A stretch of DNA of 64,000 nucleotides, taken from assembly GCF_043729335.1 (NCBI RefSeq), contig NZ_JAYTLQ010000028.1, positions 1 through 64,000 on the forward strand, in the 5' to 3' direction. The position numbers were made by a program, and so were the translations under genes. Within the stretch, counting starts at the first letter, position 1. Each line of letters opens with the position of its first letter. The stretch comes from Crenothrix sp043729335. GTDB taxonomy: Bacteria; Pseudomonadota; Gammaproteobacteria; Methylococcales; Methylomonadaceae. This document shows, in pieces, positions 1 through 8,932 of this stretch. The notes beneath the pieces were generated by a model that made no database searches, was not told the DNA's origin, and was given only the letters and a program-made list of their open reading frames with translations.

Positions 1-1790
1 CAAACCACCGGCATCGGTGCTGACCACGGTAAAGCTGTAGCTGGCTTTAGCTTCAAAGTTAGCGGAACTTAACAAGATTACTGCACCGGTAGCGGCATCA
101 ATGCTCAACAGCGGCGCATCATCACCGGGTACGGTTTTAAAGCTGTAAGTGCGGGTATCACCAGCATCTACATCTGTTGCCGTGGCGGTATAGATGATTG
201 TGCTGACAGGCGCATTTTCAGCGACTGAACCGGTGGTAGCGGAAGTCATCATCGGCGCTTCGTTGACATTGGTGACTGTCGCCACTACGGCTTGTTCTGC
301 GCTTAAACCACCGGCATCGGTGCTGACCACGGTAAAGCTGTAGCTGTCTTTAGCTTCAAAGTTGGCGGAGTCTTTCAGTGTCACCGCACCAGTCACGGCA
401 TCAATGTTCAGTAACGCTGAGTCATCTTCACCCGCTTTGAGGCTGTAGGTCGCCGTGTCGTTGTCATCCATATCTTCTGAAGTTACGGTGTAGATGACGG
501 TGCTGACAGGTGCATTTTCAGCCACCGAACCGGTGGTACTGGAGGTGATTACTGGCGCTTCATTCACATCGGTCACTGTCGCCACTACGGCTTGTTCTGC
601 GCTCAAACCACCGGCATCGGTGCTGACCACGGTAAAGCTGTAGCTGTCTTTGGCTTCAAAGTTAGTGGAGTCTTTCAGTGTCACAGCGCCAGTCACGGCA
701 TCAATGCTCAGTAACGCTGAGTCATCTTCACCCGCTTTGAGGCTGTAGGTCGCCGTGTCATTTGCATCCACATCCGTTGCAGTAGCCGTGTAAATGACCG
801 TGCTGATGGCTGCATTTTCAGCGACTGAACCGGTTGTGCCGGAGGTGATCACTGGCGCTTCGTTGACATTGGTCACTGTCGCAACCACGGCTTGTTCTGC
901 GCTCAAACCACCGGCATCGGTGCTGACCACGGTAAAGCTGTAGCTGTCTTTGGCTTCAAAGTTAGCAGGATTTAACAAGGTTACTGCACCGGTAGCGGCA
1001 TCAATGCTCAACATCGACGTATCATCACCGGCCACGGTTTTAAAGCTGTAAGTGCGGGTATCACCGGCATCCACATCCGTTGCAGTGGCGGTGTAGATGA
1101 CCGTGCTAATAGCGGCGTTTTCAGCAATGCTACCGGTAGTACCTGAAGTGATGGCTAAACCTTCGTTGACATTGGTGACTGTCGCCACTACGGCTTGTTC
1201 TGCGCTCAAACCACCGGCATCGGTGCTGACCACGGTAAAGCTGTAGCTGGCTTTGGCTTCAAGGTTAGCGGAGATTAACAAGGTTACCGCACCGGTAGTG
1301 GCATCAATGCTCAATAGCGGCGCATCATCACCGGCCACGGTTTTAAAGCTGTAAGTGCGGGTATCACCGGCATCTACATCCGTTGCAGTAGCCGTGTAAA
1401 TAACCGTACTGACAGCTGCATTTTCAGCGACCGAACCGGTTGTGCCGGAGGTGATTACGGGTGCTTCATTCACATCTGTCACTGTCGCAACTACGGCTTG
1501 TTCGGCGCTTAAACCACCGGCATCGGTGCTGACTACGGTAAAGCTGTAGCTGGCTTTGGCTTCAAAGTTAGCAGGCGCTTTCAGAGTTACTTCACCGGTG
1601 ATAGCGTTGATAGTTAGCAGAGACGCATCATCACCCAACCCTGTTTTAAAGCTATAAGTAGCTGTATCACCTTCATCCACATCAGTTGAAGTGGCTGTGT
1701 AGATTACCGTGCTAGTGGCTGAATTTTCTGCCACAGTGCCTGTTGTGCTTGATGTAATAACTGGGCCGCCGTCATTCTGTGCGGCTAAGC
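1..1790 (-). repeat. Tandem 300-303 bp cadherin-like repeats in the adhesin gene
   Basis: The motif aaaccaccggcatcggtgct, or a near copy, starts at 2, 305, 605, 905, 1208 and 1511, giving spacings of 303, 300, 300, 303 and 303 bp. Each unit encodes 100-101 residues. Copies are nearly identical over long stretches, so recombination, slippage and assembly collapse are all plausible here. Confidence 0.95.
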
Positions 1791-4569
1791 TAAAGCTTTG
1801 TGTGGCAGGAATACTACCGCCATTGTCATCAATTACGTTATACGTTAAAGCTACTGCACCGCTGTAATTAGCGGCGGGTGTAAATATCCAGCCACCTACT
1901 ATAGGCACAAGCGTGCCGTGGCTGGCAGTTAGATTAGACACTGTTAACGCATCGCCATCCGCATCATTAAAACCTTGTAATAAGGTATTGGCAAGAATGG
2001 TATAGGCAGCGTCTTCTGTGCCGCTTATCATTGCAGCAGATGCTGTGCCTGTTGGGGTGTCATTGACTGCCGTTAAGCTAAAGCTCCGCGTTGCCGCAAT
2101 GCTATTGCCACCGACATTACTACCATCAAATACGTTATAGGTTAACGCTACTGCGCCGTTGTAATTAGCATTGGGTGTAAATGTCCAGGTGCCATTGTTA
2201 TTGTTGAATAATGTACCGTCAGTGGCTGTCAGATTTGATACTGATAAGGAATTGGTGTCAGCATCACTAAAGCCTTGTACTAAGTCAGTAAGATGAATAA
2301 TGTAAGTATGATCTTCTATACCAGGGGCAAACACAAAAGTGGCTGCACCGGTGGTAGGATCATTTACAGGTGTGACATTAAAGGTAATTGCAGAAGCGGT
2401 GCTATATGAATTGCCGTCGTTAACCGTAAAGCCAAAGCCGCTGTTGGCTAGTCCATTCGCATTTAAAGCTGGGGTGAAAGTTAGATACTGAATATCGCTA
2501 GCATCAATTACCTGGTTTAAAGTGACTGGGTCTCCATCCCATACTAACAAACCAGAGCTCGGCAAGGTAGTGATTTGCACGCTAGCCATAGCAACGCCTT
2601 CCAAATCAGCATAACCGAAATCGGCCGCTGTGAATGTGTAGGTGTTATCTTCAAGAACAGTGATGGCTTTGTCTGCGCCTGTAGGGGCATCATTTACGGC
2701 TTCAACATTAAAATTAATGACTGAAGCAGTACTGCTTAATTCGCCGTCATTAACGGTAAAGCTAAAAGCGCTGTTTTCTGCTCCATTAGTGTTTAAAGCT
2801 GGAGTGAAAGTTAGCAGAGCAATATCGGCAGCAAGAATGACTTGGTTTAAGGTAACAACCGCACCCTCTAATTGCAATGAACCCGATTCTGGTAAGACAG
2901 TGATTTTGATACTGACCATAGGATTGGCTTCAATATCATCATAACCAAAGTCAGCTGCTGTGAAGTTATAAGTATTATCTTCAGGGACGGTAATGGATTT
3001 ATTTTCAGCGGTAGGTGCATCATTTACAGCAGTGACATCAAAGGTGATGGCAGAAGCTGCGCTGTTTAGCTCTCCATCATTAACTGTAAAGCCAAATCCA
3101 CTGTTTTCTACTCCGTTAGTATTTAGGACTGGGGTGAAGGTTAATAAAGCAATTTCGGCAGTCGAAATGATTTGGTTTAAAATGACTGGCTCACCATCAA
3201 ATTCTAAAAAACCAGATGGGGGCAAGGTCGTGATTTTAACACTGACCATAGGACTGGCTTCAACATCAGTATAACCAAAGTCAGCGGATGTAAAGGTGTA
3301 GATATTATCTTCAAGAACGGCAATGGTTTTGTCTGCGCCTTTAGGGGCATCATTCACGGCGCTAACATCAAAGGTAATGGCAGAAGGCGCACTGTTTAGC
3401 TCGCCGTCATTGACCGTGAAGCTGAAACCGCTATTGGCTAGTCCATTCGTGTTTAAATCAGGGGTAAAGGTTAATAAATTAATATCACCAGCCAGTACGA
3501 CTTGGTTTAAAGTAACAGCCGTTCCATCAAATTCTAACAAACCAGAACTAGGCATGGCAGTGATTTTGACACTAACCATCGCATCTTCGTCAATATCAGC
3601 ATAACCGAAATCAGCAGCTGAAAATATGTAGGTGCTATCTTCATCAACCGAAATAGTTAGACCTGCGGCTGTTGGCGCATCATTTACCGCAGCTAAGCTA
3701 AAGTTTTGTGTAATCTCGGTGCTAGCGCCATGGATATCCGTTACGTTATAGGTCAGTTGAACTGGGCCGTTATAATTAAGGTCGGGTGTATAGGTCCAAC
3801 CTCCCGTAATAGCAGCTATTACGCTGCCGTGGCTAGCCACTACAGTGTCGATTGAAAATGTGTCATTTTCAACGTCGCTAATACCTTGTAATAAAGCTGA
3901 AGTCAAGATGGTGTAAGGAGTGTCCTCTGTACCGGCTGCTAATACAGCCGTTGCGGGGCCTACAGGCGCATCATTAACTGGGGTTACATTAAAACTTTGT
4001 GTGGTTGGAGTAATGCCGGTACTGCCATCGGTTACGCTATAATTTAAAACAACCGGGCCGTTGTAATTTAGCGCAGGTTGGAATGTCCAACCACCAGGAA
4101 CAGCGGTAAGTGTGCCATGGTTAGTTGTTAAACCTACAACGGATAAGGCATTGCTGTCTACATCAGTAAAGTTTTTCAATAAATCAAAAGCAAGAATACT
4201 GTAAGGCGTGTCTTCTGTAGCATTAGGCAATACTGGGTTTGCTGCAGCGACTGGGGAGTCATTTACTGCGGTTATGGTAAAGCTTTGTGCGCCTCCAACG
4301 CTACCGCCTTGGCCGTCAATTACGTCATAAGTTAAGTTTACAGTGCCGTTAATGTTTGCATAAGGGACAAATGTCCATGTGCCGTCATTATTGTTTAACA
4401 CGGTACCCGTGCTTGCAGACAGGTTGTCAATAAATAGATTAGTACCTTGTTCTGCATCACTAAAACCGTGCAATAAATCAGCTGCAGTAATGGTGTAATT
4501 AAAATCTTCTGTACCCGCTGCTAACAAAAGGTCTGCTGCGCCTGTTGGATTTGTATTTAGTGCTACCAT
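1..4569 (-). CDS. Giant cadherin-like/tandem repeat adhesin, partial (C-terminus beyond window)
   Basis: An uninterrupted frame of 1523 codons runs from an ATG at 4569 to the window edge. AAGGGAAA lies just upstream of the start. From the N-terminus it carries YNG-type Ig/cadherin-like modules, then four 110-residue tandem-95-like repeats, two more YNG-type modules, and then 100-101-residue cadherin-like repeats with VAEN, DVDAGD and NVNEAP motifs that suggest calcium binding. There is no Sec signal peptide: the protein begins MVALNTNPTGAADLL and enters the first repeat at once. Large calcium-binding adhesins of this kind usually leave by type I secretion using a C-terminal signal, which would lie outside the window. 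Role in attachment or biofilm is inferred. No LapA-like N-terminal retention module with a di-alanine cleavage site was seen. Several short plus-strand frames inside it are shadows of the repeats. Confidence 0.88.
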   Translation of the reverse strand, partial: MVALNTNPTGAADLLLAAGTEDFNYTITAADLLHGFSDAEQGTNLFIDNLSASTGTVLNNNDGTWTFVPYANINGTVNLTYDVIDGQGGSVGGAQSFTITAVNDSPVAAANPVLPNATEDTPYSILAFDLLKNFTDVDSNALSVVGLTTNHGTLTAVPGGWTFQPALNYNGPVVLNYSVTDGSTGITPTTQSFNVTPVNDAPVGPATAVLAAGTEDTPYTILTSALLQGISDVENDTFSIDTVVASHGSVIAAITGGWTYTPDLNYNGPVQLTYNVTDIHGASTEITQNFSLAAVNDAPTAAGLTISVDEDSTYIFSAADFGYADIDEDAMVSVKITAMPSSGLLEFDGTAVTLNQVVLAGDINLLTFTPDLNTNGLANSGFSFTVNDGELNSAPSAITFDVSAVNDAPKGADKTIAVLEDNIYTFTSADFGYTDVEASPMVSVKITTLPPSGFLEFDGEPVILNQIISTAEIALLTFTPVLNTNGVENSGFGFTVNDGELNSAASAITFDVTAVNDAPTAENKSITVPEDNTYNFTAADFGYDDIEANPMVSIKITVLPESGSLQLEGAVVTLNQVILAADIALLTFTPALNTNGAENSAFSFTVNDGELSSTASVINFNVEAVNDAPTGADKAITVLEDNTYTFTAADFGYADLEGVAMASVQITTLPSSGLLVWDGDPVTLNQVIDASDIQYLTFTPALNANGLANSGFGFTVNDGNSYSTASAITFNVTPVNDPTTGAATFVFAPGIEDHTYIIHLTDLVQGFSDADTNSLSVSNLTATDGTLFNNNNGTWTFTPNANYNGAVALTYNVFDGSNVGGNSIAATRSFSLTAVNDTPTGTASAAMISGTEDAAYTILANTLLQGFNDADGDALTVSNLTASHGTLVPIVGGWIFTPAANYSGAVALTYNVIDDNGGSIPATQSFSLAAQNDGGPVITSSTTGTVAENSATSTVIYTATSTDVDEGDTATYSFKTGLGDDASLLTINAITGEVTLKAPANFEAKASYSFTVVSTDAGGLSAEQAVVATVTDVNEAPVITSGTTGSVAENAAVSTVIYTATATDVDAGDTRTYSFKTVAGDDAPLLSIDATTGAVTLLISANLEAKASYSFTVVSTDAGGLSAEQAVVATVTNVNEGLAITSGTTGSIAENAAISTVIYTATATDVDAGDTRTYSFKTVAGDDTSMLSIDAATGAVTLLNPANFEAKDSYSFTVVSTDAGGLSAEQAVVATVTNVNEAPVITSGTTGSVAENAAISTVIYTATATDVDANDTATYSLKAGEDDSALLSIDAVTGAVTLKDSTNFEAKDSYSFTVVSTDAGGLSAEQAVVATVTDVNEAPVITSSTTGSVAENAPVSTVIYTVTSEDMDDNDTATYSLKAGEDDSALLNIDAVTGAVTLKDSANFEAKDSYSFTVVSTDAGGLSAEQAVVATVTNVNEAPMMTSATTGSVAENAPVSTIIYTATATDVDAGDTRTYSFKTVPGDDAPLLSIDAATGAVILLSSANFEAKASYSFTVVSTDAGGL
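2350..3680 (-). repeat. Four tandem 330 bp repeats in the adhesin gene
   Basis: A second repeat class has a period of about 330 bp (110 residues). Equivalent positions fall near 2361, 2691, 3021 and 3351. Each unit encodes the pattern FTAADFGY ... TLNQV ... LTFTP ... NGxxNSxFxFTVNDGE ... AVNDAPTG, typical of tandem-95/VCBS-like modules in secreted adhesins. Copies are more diverged than those of the 300 bp block. Confidence 0.9.
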
Positions 4570-4994
4570 GATGATTTCCCTTTATGAGTTAGATAATAAT
4601 TGGTATCAGCTCGATCGATAAACCAATAAAGCTAATAAACTATTGGAAGCTTAGTACAGCAATTTTGATTTTGTGGTCTGTATGAAAATATTTTTCTAAT
4701 ATTTGCGGGCAATTTCTGATGGATTGGCAAATGGACGCCATACAAATTAACTAGACAACAGCAAAGTTTTGCTTTATGGCTTGTTTGTTTGTAAAGTAAT
4801 GTCAAAACTCAATAATAAAATCGTGTTCTGACGTCATCGCTAAGCTTTTGTAATAACTAAAATAAAGCGTGTGATTTGAAGGGAAAATCAAGGAAACTGA
4901 ATAGAAGATGGCAAAAGCGCCTTCTGAGAAGAGAAAGCGCTATCTGTTTAAGTTCGGTATTGGAAAAACAGGGGTAATTTTTTTAGAACGAGGT
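4570..4994. other. Intergenic region between the adhesin gene and wecC
   Basis: AT-rich, 425 bp, without a credible reading frame. It must carry the promoter for the minus-strand adhesin gene, but no convincing -35/-10 pair or terminator hairpin could be picked by eye. Confidence 0.5.
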
Positions 4995-6263
4995 TTAAAT
5001 AAAATCAATACCTATCGCATCAACCAAGTGTACATGAGGATTGAGTAGCGTTTTAATACCGGAAAATTCCCGGTGATTGACCAAAAATACCACAACATCT
5101 GCTTGCGCAATGGCATCACTTAACAGCACAAGTTTATGGTCGGCCAAGACGTCCGGTAAGATTTTAATATTGGGCTCTACCAGCAATAACTGTACCTGCG
5201 TCGTTTCAGCAAACTGCTTGGCAATGTGCAGGGCAGGGCTCTCGCGTAAATCGTCAATATTAGGTTTGAAGGCCAACCCTAAAATAGCCACTTTAATAGT
5301 CGATTCTTCAATGCCAGTGGTTGTTAAAGCCGCAACCGCAGTGTGTATTTTGTTAAGCACCCAGGTGGGTTTATGGTCGTTAACTTCACGGGCAGTACGG
5401 ATTATTCTGGCTTCATCCGGTGTTTTATCGACAATAAACCAAGGATCAACCGCGATACAATGGCCACCAACACCACAACCAGGCTGCAAGACATTGACCC
5501 GTGGGTGGTGATTAGCCAGCTTAATGAGTTCCCACGGATTAATATCAAGTTTATCGCAAATCAGCGACAGCTCATTGGCAAAGGCAATATTGACATCACG
5601 GAAGGCATTTTCGGTGAGTTTGCACATTTCTGCGGTGCGGGCATTGCTAATCAGTAATTTGCCTTTAACAAAAATGCGGTAAACATCTGCCGCTTTTTGA
5701 GAACATGCAGCGCTCAGGCCACCAATAATACGATCATTTTCCACTAGTTCACGTACCACATGGCCAGGTAATACGCGCTCAGGACAATAAGCAATATTAA
5801 TATCGACATCAACGGCATTGTCTACAGGCAAACGTAAATCCGGGCGGGCTATCGTTAGCCACGCCAGCATTTTTTCTGTGGTACCTACGGGCGAAGTGGA
5901 CTCTAAAATAACAATATCGCCCTTTTTTAATACCGGCGCAATGGATTCAACGGCGGCTTTTACGTAAGTTAAATCAGGTGAATGATCGCCCATGAATGGC
6001 GTAGGCACCGCTATGAGAAAAACATCGGCGGGTTCCGGTTTTGTTGTTGCCCGTAAATAACCTTGGGTAACGGCGGCATGGACAATCATGTCCAGCTCCG
6101 GCTCAACAATATGGATTTTGCCTTGATTAATGGTATCTACCGCGTGCTGGTTAACATCGACACCAATCACCTTAATTTTGCGGGAGGCAAACATGGCGGC
6201 AGTTGGCAGTCCAATGTAGCCAAGACCAATAACGGAGGCGGTGGTAATACTAGACGCTTGCAT
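4995..6263 (-). CDS. wecC: UDP-N-acetyl-D-mannosamine dehydrogenase WecC
   Basis: Oxidises UDP-ManNAc to UDP-ManNAcA with two NAD+, supplying the uronic sugar of enterobacterial common antigen or related surface polysaccharides. The N-terminus shows the Rossmann motif VIGLGYIGLPTA. The middle holds the conserved block around KLTENAFRDVNIAFANELS. The catalytic cysteine lies in GGHCIAVDPWF. The C-terminus has the UDP-binding motif GLAFKPNIDDLRESPA. The start chosen at 6263 (MQASSITTASVIGLG) gives 422 residues, close to E. coli WecC (420). A longer frame begins at 6344 but only adds wecB-overlapping sequence. The gene overlaps the end of wecB by 14 nt, so translation is probably coupled. No other common-antigen genes are adjacent. 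Confidence 0.95.
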   Translation of the reverse strand: MQASSITTASVIGLGYIGLPTAAMFASRKIKVIGVDVNQHAVDTINQGKIHIVEPELDMIVHAAVTQGYLRATTKPEPADVFLIAVPTPFMGDHSPDLTYVKAAVESIAPVLKKGDIVILESTSPVGTTEKMLAWLTIARPDLRLPVDNAVDVDINIAYCPERVLPGHVVRELVENDRIIGGLSAACSQKAADVYRIFVKGKLLISNARTAEMCKLTENAFRDVNIAFANELSLICDKLDINPWELIKLANHHPRVNVLQPGCGVGGHCIAVDPWFIVDKTPDEARIIRTAREVNDHKPTWVLNKIHTAVAALTTTGIEESTIKVAILGLAFKPNIDDLRESPALHIAKQFAETTQVQLLLVEPNIKILPDVLADHKLVLLSDAIAQADVVVFLVNHREFSGIKTLLNPHVHLVDAIGIDFI

Positions 6264-7395
6264 AGTGGCTCTTTTTGTTATCGTTTTTAATAATAGCGAC
6301 AATACGTTCACAGGCTTTGCCATCGCCATAAGGGTTATGGGCAAAGCTCATGCGGTTATATTCATCGGGGTTGGTTAACAGTTCAGTCACCGCTTCGGTG
6401 ATAACGGCAGCATCGGTGCCGACTAACTTCACCGTGCCTGCGCTAATGGCTTCGGGGCGTTCTGTCGTAGTGCGCATCACCAGAACCGGTTTACCTAATG
6501 AGGGCGCTTCTTCCTGAATACCACCGGAATCGGTAAGTATAATAGTAGCGCGGGTCATTAAATAAATAAACGGCAGGTAATCTTGCGGCTCAATCAAATG
6601 CACGTTAGTCACATCCTGTAGAATGCGGTTAACAGGTTCCAAGACATTCGGGTTTAAATGCACGGGGTACAGGAAATCCACATTCGGAAAATCAAGCGCC
6701 AAGCCTTTAATAGCCATGCAGATCTGCTCAAAGCCATCGCCAAAGTTTTCGCGCCGGTGGCCGGTAATCAGTACTAAGCGAGCGCCATCACGCAGGAACG
6801 GAAAGTTCTTATGCAGTGCCTGACTGACCGTATTATCAGCCTCAAGCTTGGCTTTTACCCACAGCAGGGCATCAATAACGGTGTTGCCGGTTACGTGTAT
6901 GTTATTTGCAGGAATAGCTTCTTTGAGTAAATTGGACTGTGATTGCAAAGTCGGTGCAAAGTGCAGCTGTGCAAGCGCACCGGTCAGTTTGCGATTGGCC
7001 TCTTCCGGCCACGGCGAATAAATATTGCCAGTACGCAACCCTGCTTCTACATGGCCAACCGCAATACGCTGATAAAATGCCGCCAAGGTGGTGCAAAACG
7101 TGGTGGAAGTGTCGCCGTGCACCAGTACCAGATCAGGTTTGAATTCAACCAATACAGGTTCTATGCGGTTTAAAATTTCAGTGGTGATACCCGATAATGT
7201 TTGTCCGGGCTTCATGATGTTAAGATCATAATCTGGTTTGATATCAAATAGCTCTAAAACTTGATCCAGCATTTGTCTATGTTGTGCCGTTACGCAGACG
7301 CGGCTATCAAATTCTGGCTGTTCAGCCAGCAATTTAACTAACGGAGCCATTTTAATCGCTTCCGGTCGCGTTCCAAATACGGTGAGTATTTTCAT
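6250..7395 (-). CDS. wecB: UDP-N-acetylglucosamine 2-epimerase (non-hydrolysing) WecB
   Basis: Interconverts UDP-GlcNAc and UDP-ManNAc, the step before WecC. The 381-residue protein begins MKILTVFGTRPEAIKMAPL. The residues known to be catalytic in E. coli WecB fall at the same numbers here: Asp95 in HGDT, Glu117 in HVEAGLRT, Glu131 in PWPEEANRK and His213 in TGHRREN. The UDP-sugar motif TDSGGIQEEAP is also present. It forms a two-gene operon with wecC. No clear Shine-Dalgarno precedes the ATG; a TATAAT hexamer lies only about 10 nt upstream (see the promoter entry). Confidence 0.96.
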   Translation of the reverse strand: MKILTVFGTRPEAIKMAPLVKLLAEQPEFDSRVCVTAQHRQMLDQVLELFDIKPDYDLNIMKPGQTLSGITTEILNRIEPVLVEFKPDLVLVHGDTSTTFCTTLAAFYQRIAVGHVEAGLRTGNIYSPWPEEANRKLTGALAQLHFAPTLQSQSNLLKEAIPANNIHVTGNTVIDALLWVKAKLEADNTVSQALHKNFPFLRDGARLVLITGHRRENFGDGFEQICMAIKGLALDFPNVDFLYPVHLNPNVLEPVNRILQDVTNVHLIEPQDYLPFIYLMTRATIILTDSGGIQEEAPSLGKPVLVMRTTTERPEAISAGTVKLVGTDAAVITEAVTELLTNPDEYNRMSFAHNPYGDGKACERIVAIIKNDNKKSHYASV

Positions 7396-7405
7396 AAGTC
7401 TATGT

Positions 7406-7432
7406 ATTATATGTGTAGTAAATTTTTGACAA
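7406..7432 (-). promoter_or_regulatory. Candidate promoter immediately upstream of wecB
   Basis: On the minus strand TTGTCA (7432-7427) and TATAAT (7411-7406) are separated by 15 bp. The -10 ends about 10 nt before the wecB ATG, which would give an almost leaderless transcript, consistent with the lack of a Shine-Dalgarno. The spacing is shorter than the ideal 17, so this is tentative. Confidence 0.35.
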
Positions 7433-8134
7433 ATAACTTACGCCAGCTGGATTCACAGCCGTTTTATTAAGTTAACGTCGGAATAGTCGGGTTTTATATC
7501 CCTATTTTTGCGAGTACTAGCCCTCCTAGCCAAGCGGGTATTGCAGGTTTAGGCATCATGGCTGCGTCAGATGATGCAGCCATTACCAAAGCTTAATTCA
7601 ATCTGGTTAAGTTGTCGATATTTGCTGAAGGTTCTTTGCACAGAAGCATAGTGTATTAAGGTCATATTTACAGGTGTTTTATATTTTTAGAATATCATCA
7701 ACAGATGTGGCCAGCGCAACGCGATAGAAGACTGGGCTTTTTTAAAGATTTATACGATCTATAGATTTTGAATAATCCTGTATGTGTGCCATTTCTAGAA
7801 TTTTCCTTTAAGCCTAATAGCAAGAGGAGCTTTAGAGGCGGTAGTTTGCTGTCGACTGAGATACGTTAAGCAAAAGCGCATCCGTTAATGGTCTATACCT
7901 AAAGTTGTCTGGTGGTAGCACTCAACACAAGAATTGCCTTACAATCGACACCATTACATGATTAATATTAACTTGTTACTGCTCATGCCAGTATTTAAAC
8001 AGCAGTATTGGCTTATTATGCTGACTCACTCATCTGTGATGCTTCTTTTGAAGTCATGATTTAGCACACCTTTCCTACTAAAAATCGTTTTGTCTAATCC
8101 AGTCATTTAGAACAAAACACTAACGAGACAGACG
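7433..8134. other. Intergenic region upstream of wecB and the TauE-like gene
   Basis: About 700 bp between divergent genes with no convincing gene. A 41-codon open stretch ends near 7595, but it has no start signal and no family I recognise. A perfect 8-bp hairpin (ATGGCTGC/GCAGCCAT, 7558-7583, 10-nt loop) lies inside that stretch and lacks a T-run, so it is not called a terminator. Confidence 0.5.
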
Positions 8135-8857
8135 ATGCCCGTTGATATTTTACTTACCGTTATAGCGGTATCCGTTATTCAATCCATTTTTGGTGTGGGC
8201 GTATTATTGTTTGGTACCCCGATATTACTATTGTTGGGATATGATTTTGTTGAAGCCTTGGGTGTATTGCTGCCTATTTCCATCTCCATTAATACCTTAC
8301 AAGTACTTAGGCATCATCGCGAACTTGATGTAGGTTTTTATAAAAACATACTCATTTACAGTGTGCCATTAGTGGTTATTTTTCTAGCGTTGGTCACGTC
8401 GGTTAAAATTAACGTTACTCCCGTCATTGGTGTCTTGTTGATTTTTGTGGCTTTAAAAAGTATTTCAGTATTTATTGAGCATAAGGTACAGTCGATAGTT
8501 AAATACGAGCGAGTGTATTTAATGGTCATGGGGATAGTTCATGGCATCAGTAATTTAGGCGGTTCGTTGCTAACCGTCATTATTTACAGCAAACACTATC
8601 CTAAAAATAAAACCCGTGTAACTGCTGCTGCAAGTTATGCGACCGTTGCGTTATGTCAACTGCTTACTTTATTGTGGGTCGGCAGTGAATTTACCGTGTC
8701 TTACTTTGACAAAATCAGCTTGATGCAAGTAGGAACTATTATGTTTTTATTAACTGAAGAAATGCTGTACAACCAGATTGATAACGACAAATACAGTAAA
8801 TTATTTGCGGTGTTTTTATTTATATCGGGGATTTTGCTGATCATAAAATCATTATAA
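8135..8857 (+). CDS. TauE/SafE-family membrane permease
   Basis: A 240-residue, very hydrophobic protein with about seven to eight predicted membrane helices. It shows the internal-duplication layout of the TauE/SafE (DUF81) family: an N-terminal helix pair with QSIFGVGVLLFGTPILLLLGY and a second half with the matching GISNLGGSLLTVIIYSKHY. Members export small organic or inorganic anions such as sulfite, sulfoacetate or thiosulfate. The substrate here cannot be read from sequence. The ATG at 8135 follows an ACGAGACAGACG leader with a weak GAGA ribosome site. It stands alone, divergent from wecB and upstream of fhs with a 75-nt gap. Confidence 0.75.
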   Translation: MPVDILLTVIAVSVIQSIFGVGVLLFGTPILLLLGYDFVEALGVLLPISISINTLQVLRHHRELDVGFYKNILIYSVPLVVIFLALVTSVKINVTPVIGVLLIFVALKSISVFIEHKVQSIVKYERVYLMVMGIVHGISNLGGSLLTVIIYSKHYPKNKTRVTAAASYATVALCQLLTLLWVGSEFTVSYFDKISLMQVGTIMFLLTEEMLYNQIDNDKYSKLFAVFLFISGILLIIKSL

Positions 8858-8932
8858 AAAAGCGTTACTCTATTCACACAAACAGTCAATTTGTTTATTA
8901 TTTTATTATAACTTATCAACTTCCAGGATACG

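Noticed and set aside
1..1790. Regularly spaced repeats resembling an array
   Set aside because: The units are 300-303 bp, coding and contiguous, not short direct repeats with unique spacers, so this is not CRISPR.
2642..3604. Three plus-strand frames of 93-100 codons with similar sequence inside the adhesin gene
   Set aside because: They repeat with the 330-bp period of the minus-strand repeats and are antisense shadows of it. None has a convincing ribosome site.
7558..7583. Perfect 8-bp hairpin read as a terminator
   Set aside because: No T-run follows on either strand and no gene ends nearby.
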